64,000 nt of DNA from Brassica napus (taxonomy: Eukaryota > Streptophyta > Magnoliopsida > Brassicales > Brassicaceae). Below the pieces are notes generated by a model. That model saw only the letters and a program-made list of their open reading frames with translations, searched no databases and was not told where the DNA came from. Both the position numbers and the translations under genes were made by a program. This document shows, in pieces, positions 46,283 to 58,357 of the stretch. The DNA is taken from NCBI RefSeq assembly GCF_020379485.1, contig NC_063444.1:6520652-6584651 (forward strand), in the 5' to 3' direction. Each line of letters opens with the position of its first letter. The stretch's first letter is position 1.

Positions 46283-47460
46283 TGCTCGAACTTCCGAAAA
46301 CAATGGGCTGCAGCTAGCAGCCGGAGATAGATATCGGAAAACGTAAAACGAATTTGAAATTAGATTTTTTTTTCCGACGAATCCTTCTCTTAAACCCTAG
46401 TAGGTATCAGAGGGGAAAAGAAATTTCAAACAGGTCCCTATACTTCTTTTTCCTTACATATATTGCCTATTTGATTGGTGGTTTTTTTAATTTGGGATTA
46501 ATTCGGCTGTTGTTAGGAGAGAACATATTGGATTGGAAGTGTTATTGGTTTATATATTTTGATTGATTTAAAAATCTATATAGTATTTATAAATCCAAGT
46601 AAAATATGCAAATCCGGAGGTTTTTCCTCGGATTTGAGTCTTTGTATTTTTAACTAAAAAATCCAAACAAATCCATTCAAATCCATTATAAAATCAAATA
46701 TATTAGTAAATCTGTGCGATTGAATAACACTTGATTTGATATATAATTTATGAATCATTAAACTAATAACACATGATTTTAATACAGATTTGAAAATCAT
46801 AAAATCAATAACACTAGATTTAGTTCGGATTTTCAAATCCATTAAAATACAACAACCAATAATCTCTACCTTGTTTGCCAAGATTGTTCTCCTGTCTTCC
46901 TGATATGTCTTTTGTTGCCATATGTGGGAAACTAATCGAGCAACATCTTCCTACGAATATTGGGATTTGGGAGATGTATATGTGAAGTTTTATTAGTCCG
47001 TCTAGTAGGGATGTCGATGATGATTGAAAAGTGAATGGAGATAGTTGAAGGCGCAATTAGACTTGCATATTTGCTAGCTCTGAATTCGCAAATCAAACAG
47101 TAGATGAACTCTCATTTTCACTAGAGACGCATGCATTCCCCAACCAACTAATCTACTTGTTATCTAAAAAACTATCCAAACGGACAGTCCACACCATCAA
47201 AAGCATGAGATCCCAATCATGCAAAGACTTCATGATATTTTTGTAAGGATCCAAAGATGTCCATAGATCATATTAGAAGCTTGCCATTTGACTATATTTC
47301 CAGTTGACCACTTCATGAATCTCAACTAGAGTAAAAGACTTCTAGTTCCAAGAATCGCGGTTTGATTCGTCAAAGCCCATGTTTTTTTTTTATTACGAGA
47401 AGGTTTTGAACCAAATTTGATGTGTGACTGATATCAGTTTTGTTTTAAACGTCATTGGAT
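46283..47460. other. Intergenic with AT-rich inverted-repeat debris
   Basis: No gene. 46283-46420 is the methyltransferase promoter/leader. About 46440-46870 carries repeated motifs (AAATCCATTAAAAT, AATAACACTTGATTTG, AATAACACTAGATTT) and weak inverted ends (GATTGGTGGTTT and AACAACCAATAATC), suggesting a degraded MITE related to the repeat at 61280-61620. Confidence 0.45.
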
Positions 47461-47463
47461 CAT

Positions 47464-48822
47464 CACTACAAGAAAACATCATGTATCCCGACTAATTTTT
47501 TTGACAATCATGGTTCTCGCAAAATTTCCGACGAGTCAGCGAGGCCATAGCGATAACACTCTTGTTTTGTCAGAATCTTGTAGGAAGTTACCGACAAACA
47601 AATGTTCTCGTAAACTTCTAAGAAAGTAGCGTCGGAATATTCCGAGAAACAGACTTTCTCGGAAACCTCTAGAAAATGCTGTCGGGAGGTTCTTGGTACA
47701 TACCAACAGATGAGACGTCTCAGTATTTGATCGGAAATTTTCACGGAATATTATCGGTAATAAATAGATAGCACGTGTCGCCATTAGTTATTGTGTCGAG
47801 GAGTTTCCGAGGAGAACCACCGTTGAAAACTACCGAGAAGAACCGCTGTCGAAAGTTTCTGAGGACTGTGTCATCGCAGATTTCTCTGATTCTAATTTAC
47901 TTTGCCGCCTTGTAATTTGAAATCCATTGAATTTCCCGCTTAAAATTCAATATTTTAGTTTCTGAGCACAAACTGTAATAGCTCCACCGTCCGAACCTCC
48001 TTCTATATATATATATGTCACGTGATATTTCTCTCATCAAAAATTGCATCTCCTGGGTTCCTTCCTCTGTCTTTTTTTTTTTGTTTGCTTAAGCTTTGGT
48101 GACATGGGTTCCTCTGTCGCTATTACTCTATCAGCTTTCAGGTATTATCAAGCTCTCCTTACTCGGTATCTTACGATACCACAATACTCTTGACTCTGTT
48201 TCTTTTAATTTCTTTGTACATTGATGATTGCTACAAAAGCATAGCACAAACTATTCAAGAACTGTCTCAAAACAGAGCATGAACGATTCAAGATCTGTCT
48301 CAAAAACAGAGCATGAACGATTAAGATCTGTCTTAAAAACAGAGCATGAAAGATTTAAGAATTGTCACAGAGAAAACAACAGAACCCAAATCAGGGTAAA
48401 GACATAAGAACTCAGCAGAACCCGAATCTAGAATGGCAAATGATATGAAGAATTTTTTTAAAAAGTTTTGATAGCTTTGTCGGAAATTATTCAGAGATCT
48501 CCAGTTATTTTCAGATATCCATTCCGTCTATTTACCGAGAAATGCTCAGAAATTTGAAGGAAATAGCCGATGACTTTGCGATCCTTAGTTTCATCGGAAC
48601 TTCGATCTCGGAAATTAGCAATAAGTTTTCGACAAACCTTACCGACAACATACCGAGAACATTTATATGTTAGTAACTTTCCGAGAATTTAGTGACAACC
48701 TTAATTTTCCGAGACCCAAACTCCGACTATTTGTAGTTTCTCGGAAATTCACCGGACATCGTCGATTCCGACGAGACTACGACAATTGTTGCCATCGGGA
48801 GTTGGGTGTTTTTCTTGTAGTG
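47464..48822. mobile_element. Non-autonomous CACTA element 2
   Basis: Starts CACTACAAGAAAACAT and ends TTTTCTTGTAGTG, with the 3-bp duplication CAT at 47461-47463 and 48823-48825. The TIR core is the same as in CACTA element 1, but the subterminal repeats differ, being variants of TTTCCGAGAA and TCGGAAA. The interior (48240-48370) holds about four imperfect tandem copies of a ~37-bp unit (ACAGAGCATGAACGATT). No transposase or captured gene recognised. The 47508-47784 frames are repeat translations. Confidence 0.93.
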
Positions 48823-49158
48823 CATGTGACACAAAGGTTTTGTCTATGGTGTTTTCAGTTGAGCTAACTTATACTTAGCCAACTGCGTATGAATTTGATA
48901 AGGTCTTTTTAGTAAGGTCTAGCTTTTCATTAAAGATAATCGAAATAATATTTGAAAATTTGTGACTGATGACTTGTCAACTTTAATACACGATCGGCAA
49001 CTCGGTTTGTTTCCATGGAGAATAATGAAACTCTCCCGACTGCCCATATCTGTGGGTTCCTACACTCTCGCTCATTCGGCTTCATTCATGCAACGGTTAG
49101 TGAGTTATTTTCTAATCATATAATCACCTCAAGATTTTTCTATGTTTTGATCTTACTT
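48823..49158. other. Short intergenic spacer
   Basis: AT-rich DNA between CACTA element 2 and the LTR retrotransposon, with no feature recognised. Confidence 0.4.
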
Positions 49159-49163
49159 GTATG

Positions 49164-51901
49164 TGATTACACGTTTAAGCACACACCAATTAACCTAATG
49201 TGCCAACAATACCACAATCGAATGATATATCATTGTAGCATTTTAGGATCGAATCCACAAGGAACAAGAGATCTACAACACCAAGAATACAAAAACTTTC
49301 CTAATCCAAGCAAACAAGAAGATGGATGATTTTGTAATAAGCTAATGTCCTAGAAATATAAACAATGTGATCTCAAATCCAATAAAAAAATAAGTGCAAG
49401 AACTTTCAATCAAATATTAAGGATGGATCCATGGGCAAAGATAATTGATATAAGGTGATCAATTTTCAATCTAGGATGTTCAAACAAAACAATCAACAAG
49501 TCTATAGGTCTAGATCTCATTCAAAATAGATTAATCCAGTCCCGTGATAATAATCTCTATGCTAGTCATGCATTAAATATCAACTCCCGTTGGCTAACAC
49601 ATTCAAGCATGCATAAATCACAAATCTACTAACCACTTAAACATCTAGGACATCAACTGCAGTTGGCCAAATATGTAAAAGACAATGTTAAATTCATTCA
49701 AGCATTTTAACAAACATCTTCCGGGCGTAAAATAGCTTAAGGTCTAGCTAGATGAGAGTGATCAAGTCTAATCTAGCATTAAGAACACTTAGCAAGCATA
49801 TAACATTGTTAATCAAGCAATAAACATTCTAAATATCCACTTAATCACCATAATCTATCTAACCCATAAATCACAAGTTCACAACTCATTAATCTCCATG
49901 AGTAGAGATGTCAAATGGGCGGGTTGGGCGGGTTTGGGTGTGTCCGAATGGGTTTCATTTTTTTGCTGGACATTTTTGGTCGAAGCCCAAATAGAACCAT
50001 GTCCAAATGAGACCATAACCAAATAAGACCATGATTTGTTGGGCTATCCATGGACGGCCCATACGCCCATTTAATGTAAACAACATAATTTCAGTTTTAA
50101 AAATTTAAAGATTATTAAGTTTTCAATTTTAAAGATGTCACATACTTAAACTTTAAGTTTTAAACTTCATGTTTCAAAGTTATAAAAAATTCAAGATAAG
50201 TTTAAAAAATTCGTAATTTCGTCTGACTTGCGGAAACAGAAACAGTCGCCAGACTCGCCACCAACTTCGTTATGAACACAAATCACCGATCTATTTAACA
50301 CATAAACCATAACACAATATTAGTAGATGATACGAATCAGTAGCTAATAGTAAAAACCCATAACACAAATCACGAAAAATCAAATCTTAAGAGATGATGA
50401 AATCAGAAGTTGGTGAAGAATCAAAAAAAAATTGAAGAAGAACGAAGACGAGGAAGAAGAATCGAACACGAAGAGGAAGAATCGAAGACGAGGACTCGAA
50501 GAGGAAAAATCGAAGACGATGATTCGAAGAGGAAGAATCAAACACGAAGAAAAAACACAAGAGTGAGACGGGAAGAAAAAAAAAGGTGATTTGTGTTTTC
50601 TCCCAATTTTTCAAACCCTAGACATTTAAGTTTATTGGGCCGACCATTGTCCAAGTGGTTAAGCCCAATATTGTCCATGAATATAATTGGGTTCACCCAT
50701 CTGGACAAATTTTAATTATGGTTTAATCTGGGTCTGTCCATTTTGGACCATATCGATTTGGACACGGGCCACCCATTTATAGCCCGCCCATTTGACATCT
50801 CTATCCATGAGAAACCTTAAACCCATGTAAGGATCAAGGCTAATCATGTTAATGAGCAAGAGAAACACAAATATAAGATGAAGTACTTCCTTAGATTATC
50901 AAAAGATTCAAGCTTTTACAAGTTTAGACAAAGTCTTGAGAGAAAATGAGATAAAAACTAAGATTTTTAGGCCTAAATCAATTTATAGAGAGGCAAAATT
51001 CGAGCTGGTTTGAATATATTAAACCGTGTCAAACCGGAATAAACCGGTCAACATCTCAAAATCTCTTCGCAGCGGCCATCACGTCCAGCTACGGTTTGCC
51101 GTTGGCGAGTCCGCGTCTTCCCGAGCGGCATCACGTCCCCGCTACCAGTGGTCGCTATGAACCACGCTCAATGCTCAACGGTGTCTCTCTCCCACGATAT
51201 CAAACCGTTCTGAACCCGAGCTTAACTTCTTCACATCGCGACTCCAATGACCGTGAAAGCTCTCTGAGGTGGCTCATGGTCTTGCCGTGCTCTGTTCTGG
51301 TGAGGCTCCTTCTCCAAAGAAGAGATCGTGCTCGGACCACCATGAACCCATCACTAAGCCATCGTCTTCTCCTCCGCCATGGTCTGCAACTCGCGATGCC
51401 GGCTCCAGAGCGACCAGCTTTCCTCATGGCCACATCTCTTTCTCTTCTAAATCACAGGATCAAACCGTCTCCGCTCAGCTCCGTCATCGTCGGGATCTAC
51501 AGCCACGAGAAGCTGTGAGCTCCAATGGCTATTTTTGCTCTTTTTTCAAGTCTGGTCCTTCATCTTCTGGTTGCTTATAAATCGGCCCAATACTTTGGAA
51601 TGTGCAGAAATGACCTCACGAATTGACCCATAGACTTCAGATTATGCAATCAAGACCCAACGAATATCCATGATTTGCAATCTTGGTCCCTGCATTCTCG
51701 TGGCCTTTCGTTTTTGCCCCATAAGTATCTGATTTGCAACAATAACCTTCCAGTGTTGCCCAAAACTTCCAATTTGACATTCCAAACCTTAATGCACGTG
51801 AATGAACAAACATATGCAGTATAGACACCTAGATGCAATCTAAAATGATCATAATAAGCTAAAATATGAATCTAAAGCTCATCAAAATTAAGAGATATCT
51901 A
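49164..51901 (-). repeat. 3' LTR (left copy), carrying a nested hAT insertion
   Basis: Begins TGATTACACGTTTAAGC and ends AAGAGATATCTA, and is colinear with 53848-55680 except for the 901-bp hAT element plus its 8-bp duplication. Scattered substitutions and small indels distinguish the two LTRs. Frames such as 51096-51518 are LTR translations repeated in the other copy. Confidence 0.93.
49903..50803. mobile_element. Nested non-autonomous hAT element
   Basis: Starts TAGAGATGTCAAATGGGC and ends with the inverse GCCCATTTGACATCTCTA. It is flanked by an exact 8-bp duplication TCCATGAG (49895-49902 and 50804-50811). The other LTR has a single TCCATGAG at the same place, proving the empty site. The interior has repeated GGGCGGG/GGTTTGGG ends, an AAG-rich tandem region (about 50430-50560) and no transposase. 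Being absent from the second LTR, it inserted after the retrotransposon did. Confidence 0.95.
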
Positions 51902-51914
51902 CTCCCCCAAACTT
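51902..51914 (-). promoter_or_regulatory. Polypurine tract of the LTR retrotransposon
   Basis: Read on the minus strand, AAGTTTGGGGGAG lies directly before the 3' LTR. This is the plus-strand priming site expected for the element. A second copy of the motif occurs at 53399-53411. Confidence 0.8.
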
Positions 51915-53826
51915 GCTCTTTACTTGTCCACAAGTAAACTTTCAAGAGTTAAAGGAATAGAGGTTTGAAAATGGAAATTCATAACCAAAAGAACACTTTC
52001 TAGCCTTCAACCTAACATCCCAAGGAAAACATAGCAAATAGCATGAACAACTCTCCTAGTGCACTCTAGCTTCTCAAGGCCTATCAAGACTTTTTTATCT
52101 CTACACAAGTTACATTGTCATTCAATCAACAAGTTCCTTAGCCAACCTTCAGATTTATTCACACACACACACAAGGTGAATTCTTGCAAATTGATATTTG
52201 ATCTCGATCATTTGGCTTGGTGAGAGAAGATGGTCTAATGTGAAGAAAGAAGAGGGTTCAAACATAATCTTTTATGGTGACTTACACTCAAAGAGAGGAT
52301 CTAGATCATTATGCAAAATTTATCTAAGAAAAGAAGCAATTCATGCATACAATGATTTGTTCTCATCATTCTATCCCTTTCCTAAATTATTTCAAGCTCC
52401 ACCCTTCTTCTTTTCATCATCCCAAAACCCAAAGATACAATCACTTTCATCTCTCACCCAATGAACACATTCCCATTTCTTATTTTAGCCAACTAGGGAT
52501 TCTTTTTTTTTTTAATTCACTCAGCTCTTTTTTTTTTTCTTTTCCCCACTCTTTTCATGTTTTTTTTTAATTTTAAAGAGGATTCTATTTATAAACACAA
52601 GAGCCTTTTTTTTTTAATCCCTAGTGGCTTTCTTTCCTTTTCTCACTCTTTTTGGTTCATTTCTTTTCACTTTCACTCACATCCCAATCCCAAAATCAAA
52701 ATCAAGCATACAAACCCAACAAACCATCCTAAGTGCTAGCTCAAATGAGGACCTAGTGCTAGCCAAAGATAAGAACAAACCATTGTCGCTCCTAATACTC
52801 TCAAGATTTTGCACATGGCTAACTTTCACAAAAAGGTCTCACTCAAGCAAATCAATGTTGGCTTCAAGGAATGGTGAGGGTTCATAGGTATGGGAGTGCC
52901 ATTTGGGTTAACAAAGATTGGTACAAATAAAGAAAGATAACCCAAATGTGTATAATATCCATGATCAAGTATGCAAATGCTCATATGCAAGAGAGATTAA
53001 GTTCATTAAGCCTTAGTTCATTTGGAGTTGGTTTCAATAACAATGCCAATCATCAAGCAAACAACATGTTTCAAGAAGAGTTTTCAAGGCTCGAAGCTTA
53101 CAAGCTTTTTCAAGAGATGCTTAAGCTACTTGCTATGTTTAGCTAGGATGTCAAATTGAGTTCTAGACATGTGTTCTTTACAAGGTTTTTACCAATGCAT
53201 GAATGGAATCTAAATGCTTCTAGACTCAATCCTAAAGATGCAAATGGAGCAAGATATGAATCTAAATGCTTGTTTTGGTGTTATTTCGGAAAAAAAATTT
53301 AATTTTTGTGGTTTTTCTATGCAAATAAGTATTCACAATGCAATGCATGAGACTCATGACAAGTAAACAAAACAGAAAATGATGTGAGATAGTAGACTCT
53401 CCCCCAAACTTACTTCACACAGTCCCTTGTGTGAGAGTAAGCTCAAAGAAGAGATCGAAGGAAAATAATTAAACATGAAAACTAAATATGTACAAGGTTG
53501 GAGTGACACTTACTTGAAGTTATTGTCTGAATTGGGTGGTAGAGGACCCTTGGCCTCAGGTTTGTTTCACCGGTGGACATGGACTGAAGGGGAGAAGACA
53601 AGTGTCTAGAGTGCTAATGCTTCACATCAGCCATGGTAAGTAAGACTTGACCGTCTATGTGATCTTCAAATGTGTCTTTCTCTTGCCTCTCAAAGTAGCT
53701 TGAAGCCATCACTGCAAAGAACAAAAGCTAGAAGTAAAGGTTAGTAATTATACAAAAGCAAACAAAGATAAGAAAATAAGGCTTAATCTCAAGAAAGCTT
53801 AAAATCCTAATGACAAATCTACTAGT
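51915..53826. other. Non-coding interior of the LTR retrotransposon
   Basis: No retroviral-type protein domain is visible in any frame. Short frames at 52198-52887 and 52946-53146 are low-complexity (T-rich tracts) without recognisable products. Contains an ACACACACACAC stretch at about 52160-52172 and a second PPT-like motif at 53399-53411. Confidence 0.6.
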
Positions 53827-53844
53827 TCCCCGGCAACGACGCCA
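53827..53844 (-). promoter_or_regulatory. Primer-binding site (tRNA-Asp type)
   Basis: TCCCCGGCAACGACGCCA on the plus strand, i.e. TGGCGTCGTTGCCGGGGA on the element strand, differs by one base from the standard plant tRNA-Asp primer-binding site. It lies 3 bp inside the 5' LTR. Confidence 0.88.
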
Positions 53845-53847
53845 AAT

Positions 53848-55680
53848 TAATTACTGCGTTTAAGCACACACCAATTAACCTAATGTGCCAACAATACCAC
53901 AATCGGATGGTATCTCATTGTAGAATTTTAGGATATAATCCACAAGGAACTAGAGATCTACAACACCAAGAATACACAAACTTTCCTAATCCAAGCAAAC
54001 AAGAAAATGGATGATTTTGTAACAAGGTAATGTCCTAGAAATATAAACAAGGTGATCTCAAATCCAATCAAGAAATAAGTGCAAGAACTTTCAATCAAAT
54101 GCTAAGGATGGATCCATGGACAAAGATAATTGATATAAGGTGATCAAGGTTCAATCTAGGATGTTCAAACAAAACAATAAACAACTCTATAAGTCTAGAT
54201 CTCATTCAAAATAGATTAATCCACTCCCGTGATAATAATTCCTATGCTAGTCATGCATTAAACATCAACTCCCGTTGGCTAACACATTCAAGCATGCATA
54301 AATCACAAGTCTACTAACCACTTAAACATCTCGGACATCAACTGCCGTTGAGCAAATATGTAAAAGACAATGCAAAGTTCATTCAAGCCTTTTAACAAAC
54401 ACCTTCCGGGCGTAAAATAGCTTAAGGTCTAGATGAGAATTATCAAGTCTAATCTAGCATTAAGAACACTTAGCAAACATAGAAAAATGTTAATCAAGCA
54501 ATAAACATTATAAATATCCACTTAATCACCCTAATCTATCTAACCCATGAATCACAAGTTCACTACTCATTAATCTCCATGAGAAACCTTAAACCAATGT
54601 AAGGATCAAGGCAAATCATGTTAATGAGCAAGAGAAACACAAATATAAGATGAAGTACTTCCTTAGATTATCAAAATATTCAAGCTCTTACAAGTTTAGA
54701 CAAAGTCTTGAGAGAAAATGAGATTAAAACTAAGATTTTTAGGTCTAAATCTATTTATAGAGAGGCCAAATTCGAGCTGGTTTGATTATATTAAACCGGG
54801 TCAAACCGGAATAAACCGGTCAACATCTCAAAATCTCTTCGCAGCGGTCATCGCGTCCCGCTACGGTTTGCCGCTGGTGAGTCTGCATCTTCCCGAGCGG
54901 CGTCACGTCCCCGCTACCAGTGGTCGCTGTGAGCCACGCTCAATGCTCAACGGTGTCTCTCTCCCACGATATCAAACAGTTCTGAACCCGAGCTTAACGT
55001 CTTCACATCGCGACTCCAATGACCGTGAAGGCTCTCCGAGGTGGCTCATGGTCTTGTCGTGCTCTGTTCTGGTGAGGCTCCTTCTCCAAAGAGATATCGT
55101 GCTCGGACCACCACGAACCCATCACTAAGCCATCGTCTTCTCCTCCGCCATGGTCTGCAACTCGCGATGCCGGCTCCAGAGCGACCAACTTTCCTCACGG
55201 CCACATCTCTTTCTCTTCTGAACCACAGGATCAAACCGTCTCCACTCAGCTCCGTCATCGTCGGGATCGTCGGGATCTACAGACACAAGAAGATGTGAGC
55301 TCCAATGGCTATTTTTGCTCTTTTTGCAAGTCTGGTCCTTCATCTTCTGGTTGCTTACAAATCGGCCCAATACTTTGGAATGTGCAGAAATGAACTCACG
55401 AATTGAACCATAGACTTCAAATTGTGCAATCAAGACCCAACGAATATCCATGATTTGCAATCTTGGTCCTTGCATTCTCGTGGCCTTTCGTTTTTGCCCC
55501 ATAAGTATCTGATTTGCAACAATAACTTTCCAGTGTAGCCCAAAACTTCCAATTTGACATTCCAAACCTTAATGCACATGAATGAACAAACATATGCAAT
55601 ATAGACACCTAGATGCAATCTAAAATGATCATAATAAACTAAAATATGAATCTAAAACTCATCAAAATCAAGAGATATCA
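53848..55680 (-). repeat. 5' LTR (right copy)
   Basis: 1,833-bp copy, starting TAATTACTGCGTTTAAGC and ending AAGAGATATCA on the plus strand, then the GTATG duplication. It lacks the hAT insertion. It contains the GC-richer segment at 54835-55290 shared with the left LTR. Confidence 0.93.
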
Positions 55681-55685
55681 GTATG

Positions 55686-56750
55686 GTATAACGAATCACT
55701 TTTTCATAGATCATACATCATTTTACTACTCAAATTCAATCCCGTTTAAATATAAAGGCTTTTCTCTTGATATTTAATCCAAAAAAATAAGTGCATTTCG
55801 ATGATATAGATAACTAAATCAACTTTAAAAACTTTTTAACATACAATATCATATATCACAAAAAAGGATGTTACAATCACCCCCACCACACAGCGCAATG
55901 TCTTCGTTATGCTCCAAGATTGTCGCTTATGTTAGTGTGAATCCATACAAAAAATCACTATTCTGGTTCCGGTTTTGATATCATTTAATCCTACGTCTAC
56001 TCACCCATGGACTCCATCACATGTGTGACGGTGCGATAATTTTTTAGAGGTTAAAAACTTATTTATTGGTTTTGCAATCACCACGTAATTATTCTAATGT
56101 TTTGATCTCACTTGTGTGGTATTCTGAATTATTTTCCAATAGATCACACATGATTGTATTATTCCAAATTAAATTAAGTCACATTTAATTCTGAAAATTT
56201 ATGTGCAAGTTGCTGAAAAATAAATGCACTTTAACAAATAGATAGTAAAATTAATTCTTACAGATTTCTAAACATACAGTATTATATAAGACAAAAGTAG
56301 AATGTTAAGCTCCACTCTCAACAGAAGACTGAAGAGTGTCTTCCATGTCTGAAATATTCTCCGCCCCAGCTATATGTGCTCCGTAAGCATGTACCGCGCT
56401 TTACCCTTGACGGTAAGAGCCTCACCGTTTTATCTCATGACAATCGATTTATGCCCGCCAAAAACTATATACCTTTTTCTTTTTTATTGAACAAAAAACT
56501 ATATACCTTTGATCAAAACAAAAAAAAACTATATACCTATATTTTAAAAATAATTCAAAATAAACTATATACCTTTCTTTAGGTCTGTTTTAATGTCTCC
56601 GGAAATGTCCGGCTTATGGCTCCAGTTCATGACTAACTTAGTGTTTTAAAGGCTTATGGTAGTCTTATGTTTTGTGTGATCAACTCATCTTAGTATAAGA
56701 TGGTTGATGTGTTGTAATGAACTCTTGATCTCTGGGTGTTTAACAGAAAC
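55686..56750. other. AT-rich intergenic DNA with ACTATATACCT repeats
   Basis: No gene. Four copies of ACTATATACCT occur at 56464-56576, spaced irregularly within A-rich DNA. The 56376-56582 frame is built on these and is not considered coding. Confidence 0.45.
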
Positions 56751-56756
56751 TAGAAA

Positions 56757-56786
56757 CTAGATCTCGATCCGCGCAACCGCGCAGAT
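56757..56786 (-). mobile_element. Helitron-type 3' terminus, minus orientation
   Basis: CTAG at 56757-56760 (a palindrome, preceded by A) is followed by a strong hairpin ATCCGCGC-AACC-GCGCAGAT at 56767-56786 (one mismatch in 8 stem pairs). Read on the minus strand this is hairpin, short spacer, CTAG, T, the Helitron 3' end. The element would extend rightward from here. Confidence 0.7.
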
Positions 56787-57298
56787 TTTTGTTTTCATTT
56801 ATTTTAATATAAACATTTTATTTTCAATTCTAAATTGGTATATATAATAATATATATGTGTCTATCAATTTTTAAAGCATAATAAGTTTACGGTATATTT
56901 TTTTCATTGAATAGATTGTTTCAAACTTTCACATGTATTTCCATCTTCTTCTATATATATATTTTTGGATTATTATTTCATTATTAAAATCGTAACCATA
57001 TATATAAATATTAGTAAAATATTGTTTTATTGTCATATTCAAAGATATTGTAACATTTCACAAATTTAGAAAGTTTTTAAAAAATCAAACTTTTCGCTTC
57101 ATAGATTTATATTATCGAATAAATAATTAAACATTTAGTTTTTGTTTAATTTTTAAAATAAACTATATAGTTTAAAATTTGTTTTCATTGGTTTAAGGTA
57201 GTAAAAATTAATCATTGTTAGATAATATGATTTTTGTTATTTAAAAACAAATCTTTATAATTTCAAAAGTTAACATCGACAAATATTTAAATAATTAA
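56787..57298. other. Presumed Helitron interior, AT-rich
   Basis: No gene or rolling-circle replicase similarity seen. The 5' (TC) end was not located. Confidence 0.4.
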
Positions 57299-57500
57299 CA
57301 TATGGATGTATAATATTTCAACATTAAATTATATATATTTAATAATGTTTTTTTGCCATCCGTAAATCTTATATATTAAAACAGAAGTCACAACCTTGAT
57401 TTACATATGGATGTATAATATTTCAACATTAAATTATATATATTTAATAATGTTTTTTTTGTCATCCGTAAATCTTATATATTAAAATAGAAGTCACAAC
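57299..57500. repeat. Tandem ~96-bp direct duplication
   Basis: Copies at 57299-57394 and 57404-57500 both start CATATGGATGTATAATA and end GAAGTCACAAC, differ at a few positions and are separated by 9 bp. Confidence 0.93.
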
Positions 57501-58357
57501 AGACGCGTGCCCGGTGTTATGTCAAAGAGTCAATTCAAGCCAACCTTTAAAGTAGCTTAATGGATTTCAACACTAAAAGACTAATATTTTAAGTAAATCG
57601 TTTTTATATCTACGTTATTAAACTAGAAGTATTTTAAGATTTTGTTTGGCAACATAGATAGCAGTTAAAAAAAATAGTGTGGTTAGGAAACATGAATAAC
57701 ACTAAGTTAGGAAAAAAAAATAGATTTATACTATTAAAAAAATTGGAAATTCATTGCATTATATTAAAAAGTAACATGTTTATGTTACTTAATATACATA
57801 TTCAAATCAAAATAATAATTTAAAATTTATTTATATCAAAAATTCATTCAAAAATATACATATATTCAAAATTTAATTTTTACTAACATATTTTCCAATA
57901 ACCATTACAAAAATGTTTTCAATATATATAAGAAAAATACAATACAAAGCCCAATTTCAAACACCAACTTAAATTATGGTTTTTTTATTTCACATTGAAA
58001 TTAAAAATATAATATATGTGATTATATATATGATTGTACGTATAAAATATTATTAATTATAAGAAAACTTATTTGATGATACGTATAAAATACGACTAAT
58101 TATATGATAACACATATTTTTGTAACCTATGATAACACATATAGGATATATAATAGTGATTAGGGGTGGGGGCGTCCGGGTTCATTTTCGGGTCTATTTT
58201 GGATTTGATGTTCGGTTCAGATCTTTGAGGATTCGGTTCGGATTTAGATAACCAATTTAAATTGGTTTGGTTTAAATATTTGGATAGAGAATTAATAATT
58301 ATTTAAGTATTTTTGGAGTTTTGAGTATATCCTTATTATTTTAGATATTTCACGACA
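57501..58357. other. AT-rich repeat debris, no gene
   Basis: No supported ORF. 58165-58270 contains GGTTCGG-type dispersed repeat sequence. Confidence 0.4.

Larger units (their letters stand above)
49164..55680 (-). mobile_element. Non-autonomous LTR retrotransposon (Ty3/gypsy-like signals, LARD type), minus orientation
   Basis: Two ~1.83-kb direct repeats (49164-51901 minus a nested insert; 53848-55680) flank a ~1.95-kb interior. A 5-bp duplication GTATG sits at 49159-49163 and 55681-55685. Next to the right LTR is a primer-binding site complementary to plant tRNA-Asp, and next to the left LTR is a polypurine tract (read on minus). So the right LTR is the 5' LTR. The interior has no gag, protease, RT, RNase H or integrase similarity, so it depends on a partner. 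tRNA-Asp priming is common in Athila/Tat-type Ty3 elements, but without pol the lineage is inference. Confidence 0.93.

Noticed and set aside
47508..47784. Two ~80-codon minus frames
   Set aside because: Translations of the TTTCCGAGAA-type repeats of CACTA element 2.
51096..51518. 140-codon frame with a similar partner at 54718-55128
   Set aside because: Both lie in the GC-richer part of the LTRs and are mirrored only because the LTRs are repeats. No known protein similarity.
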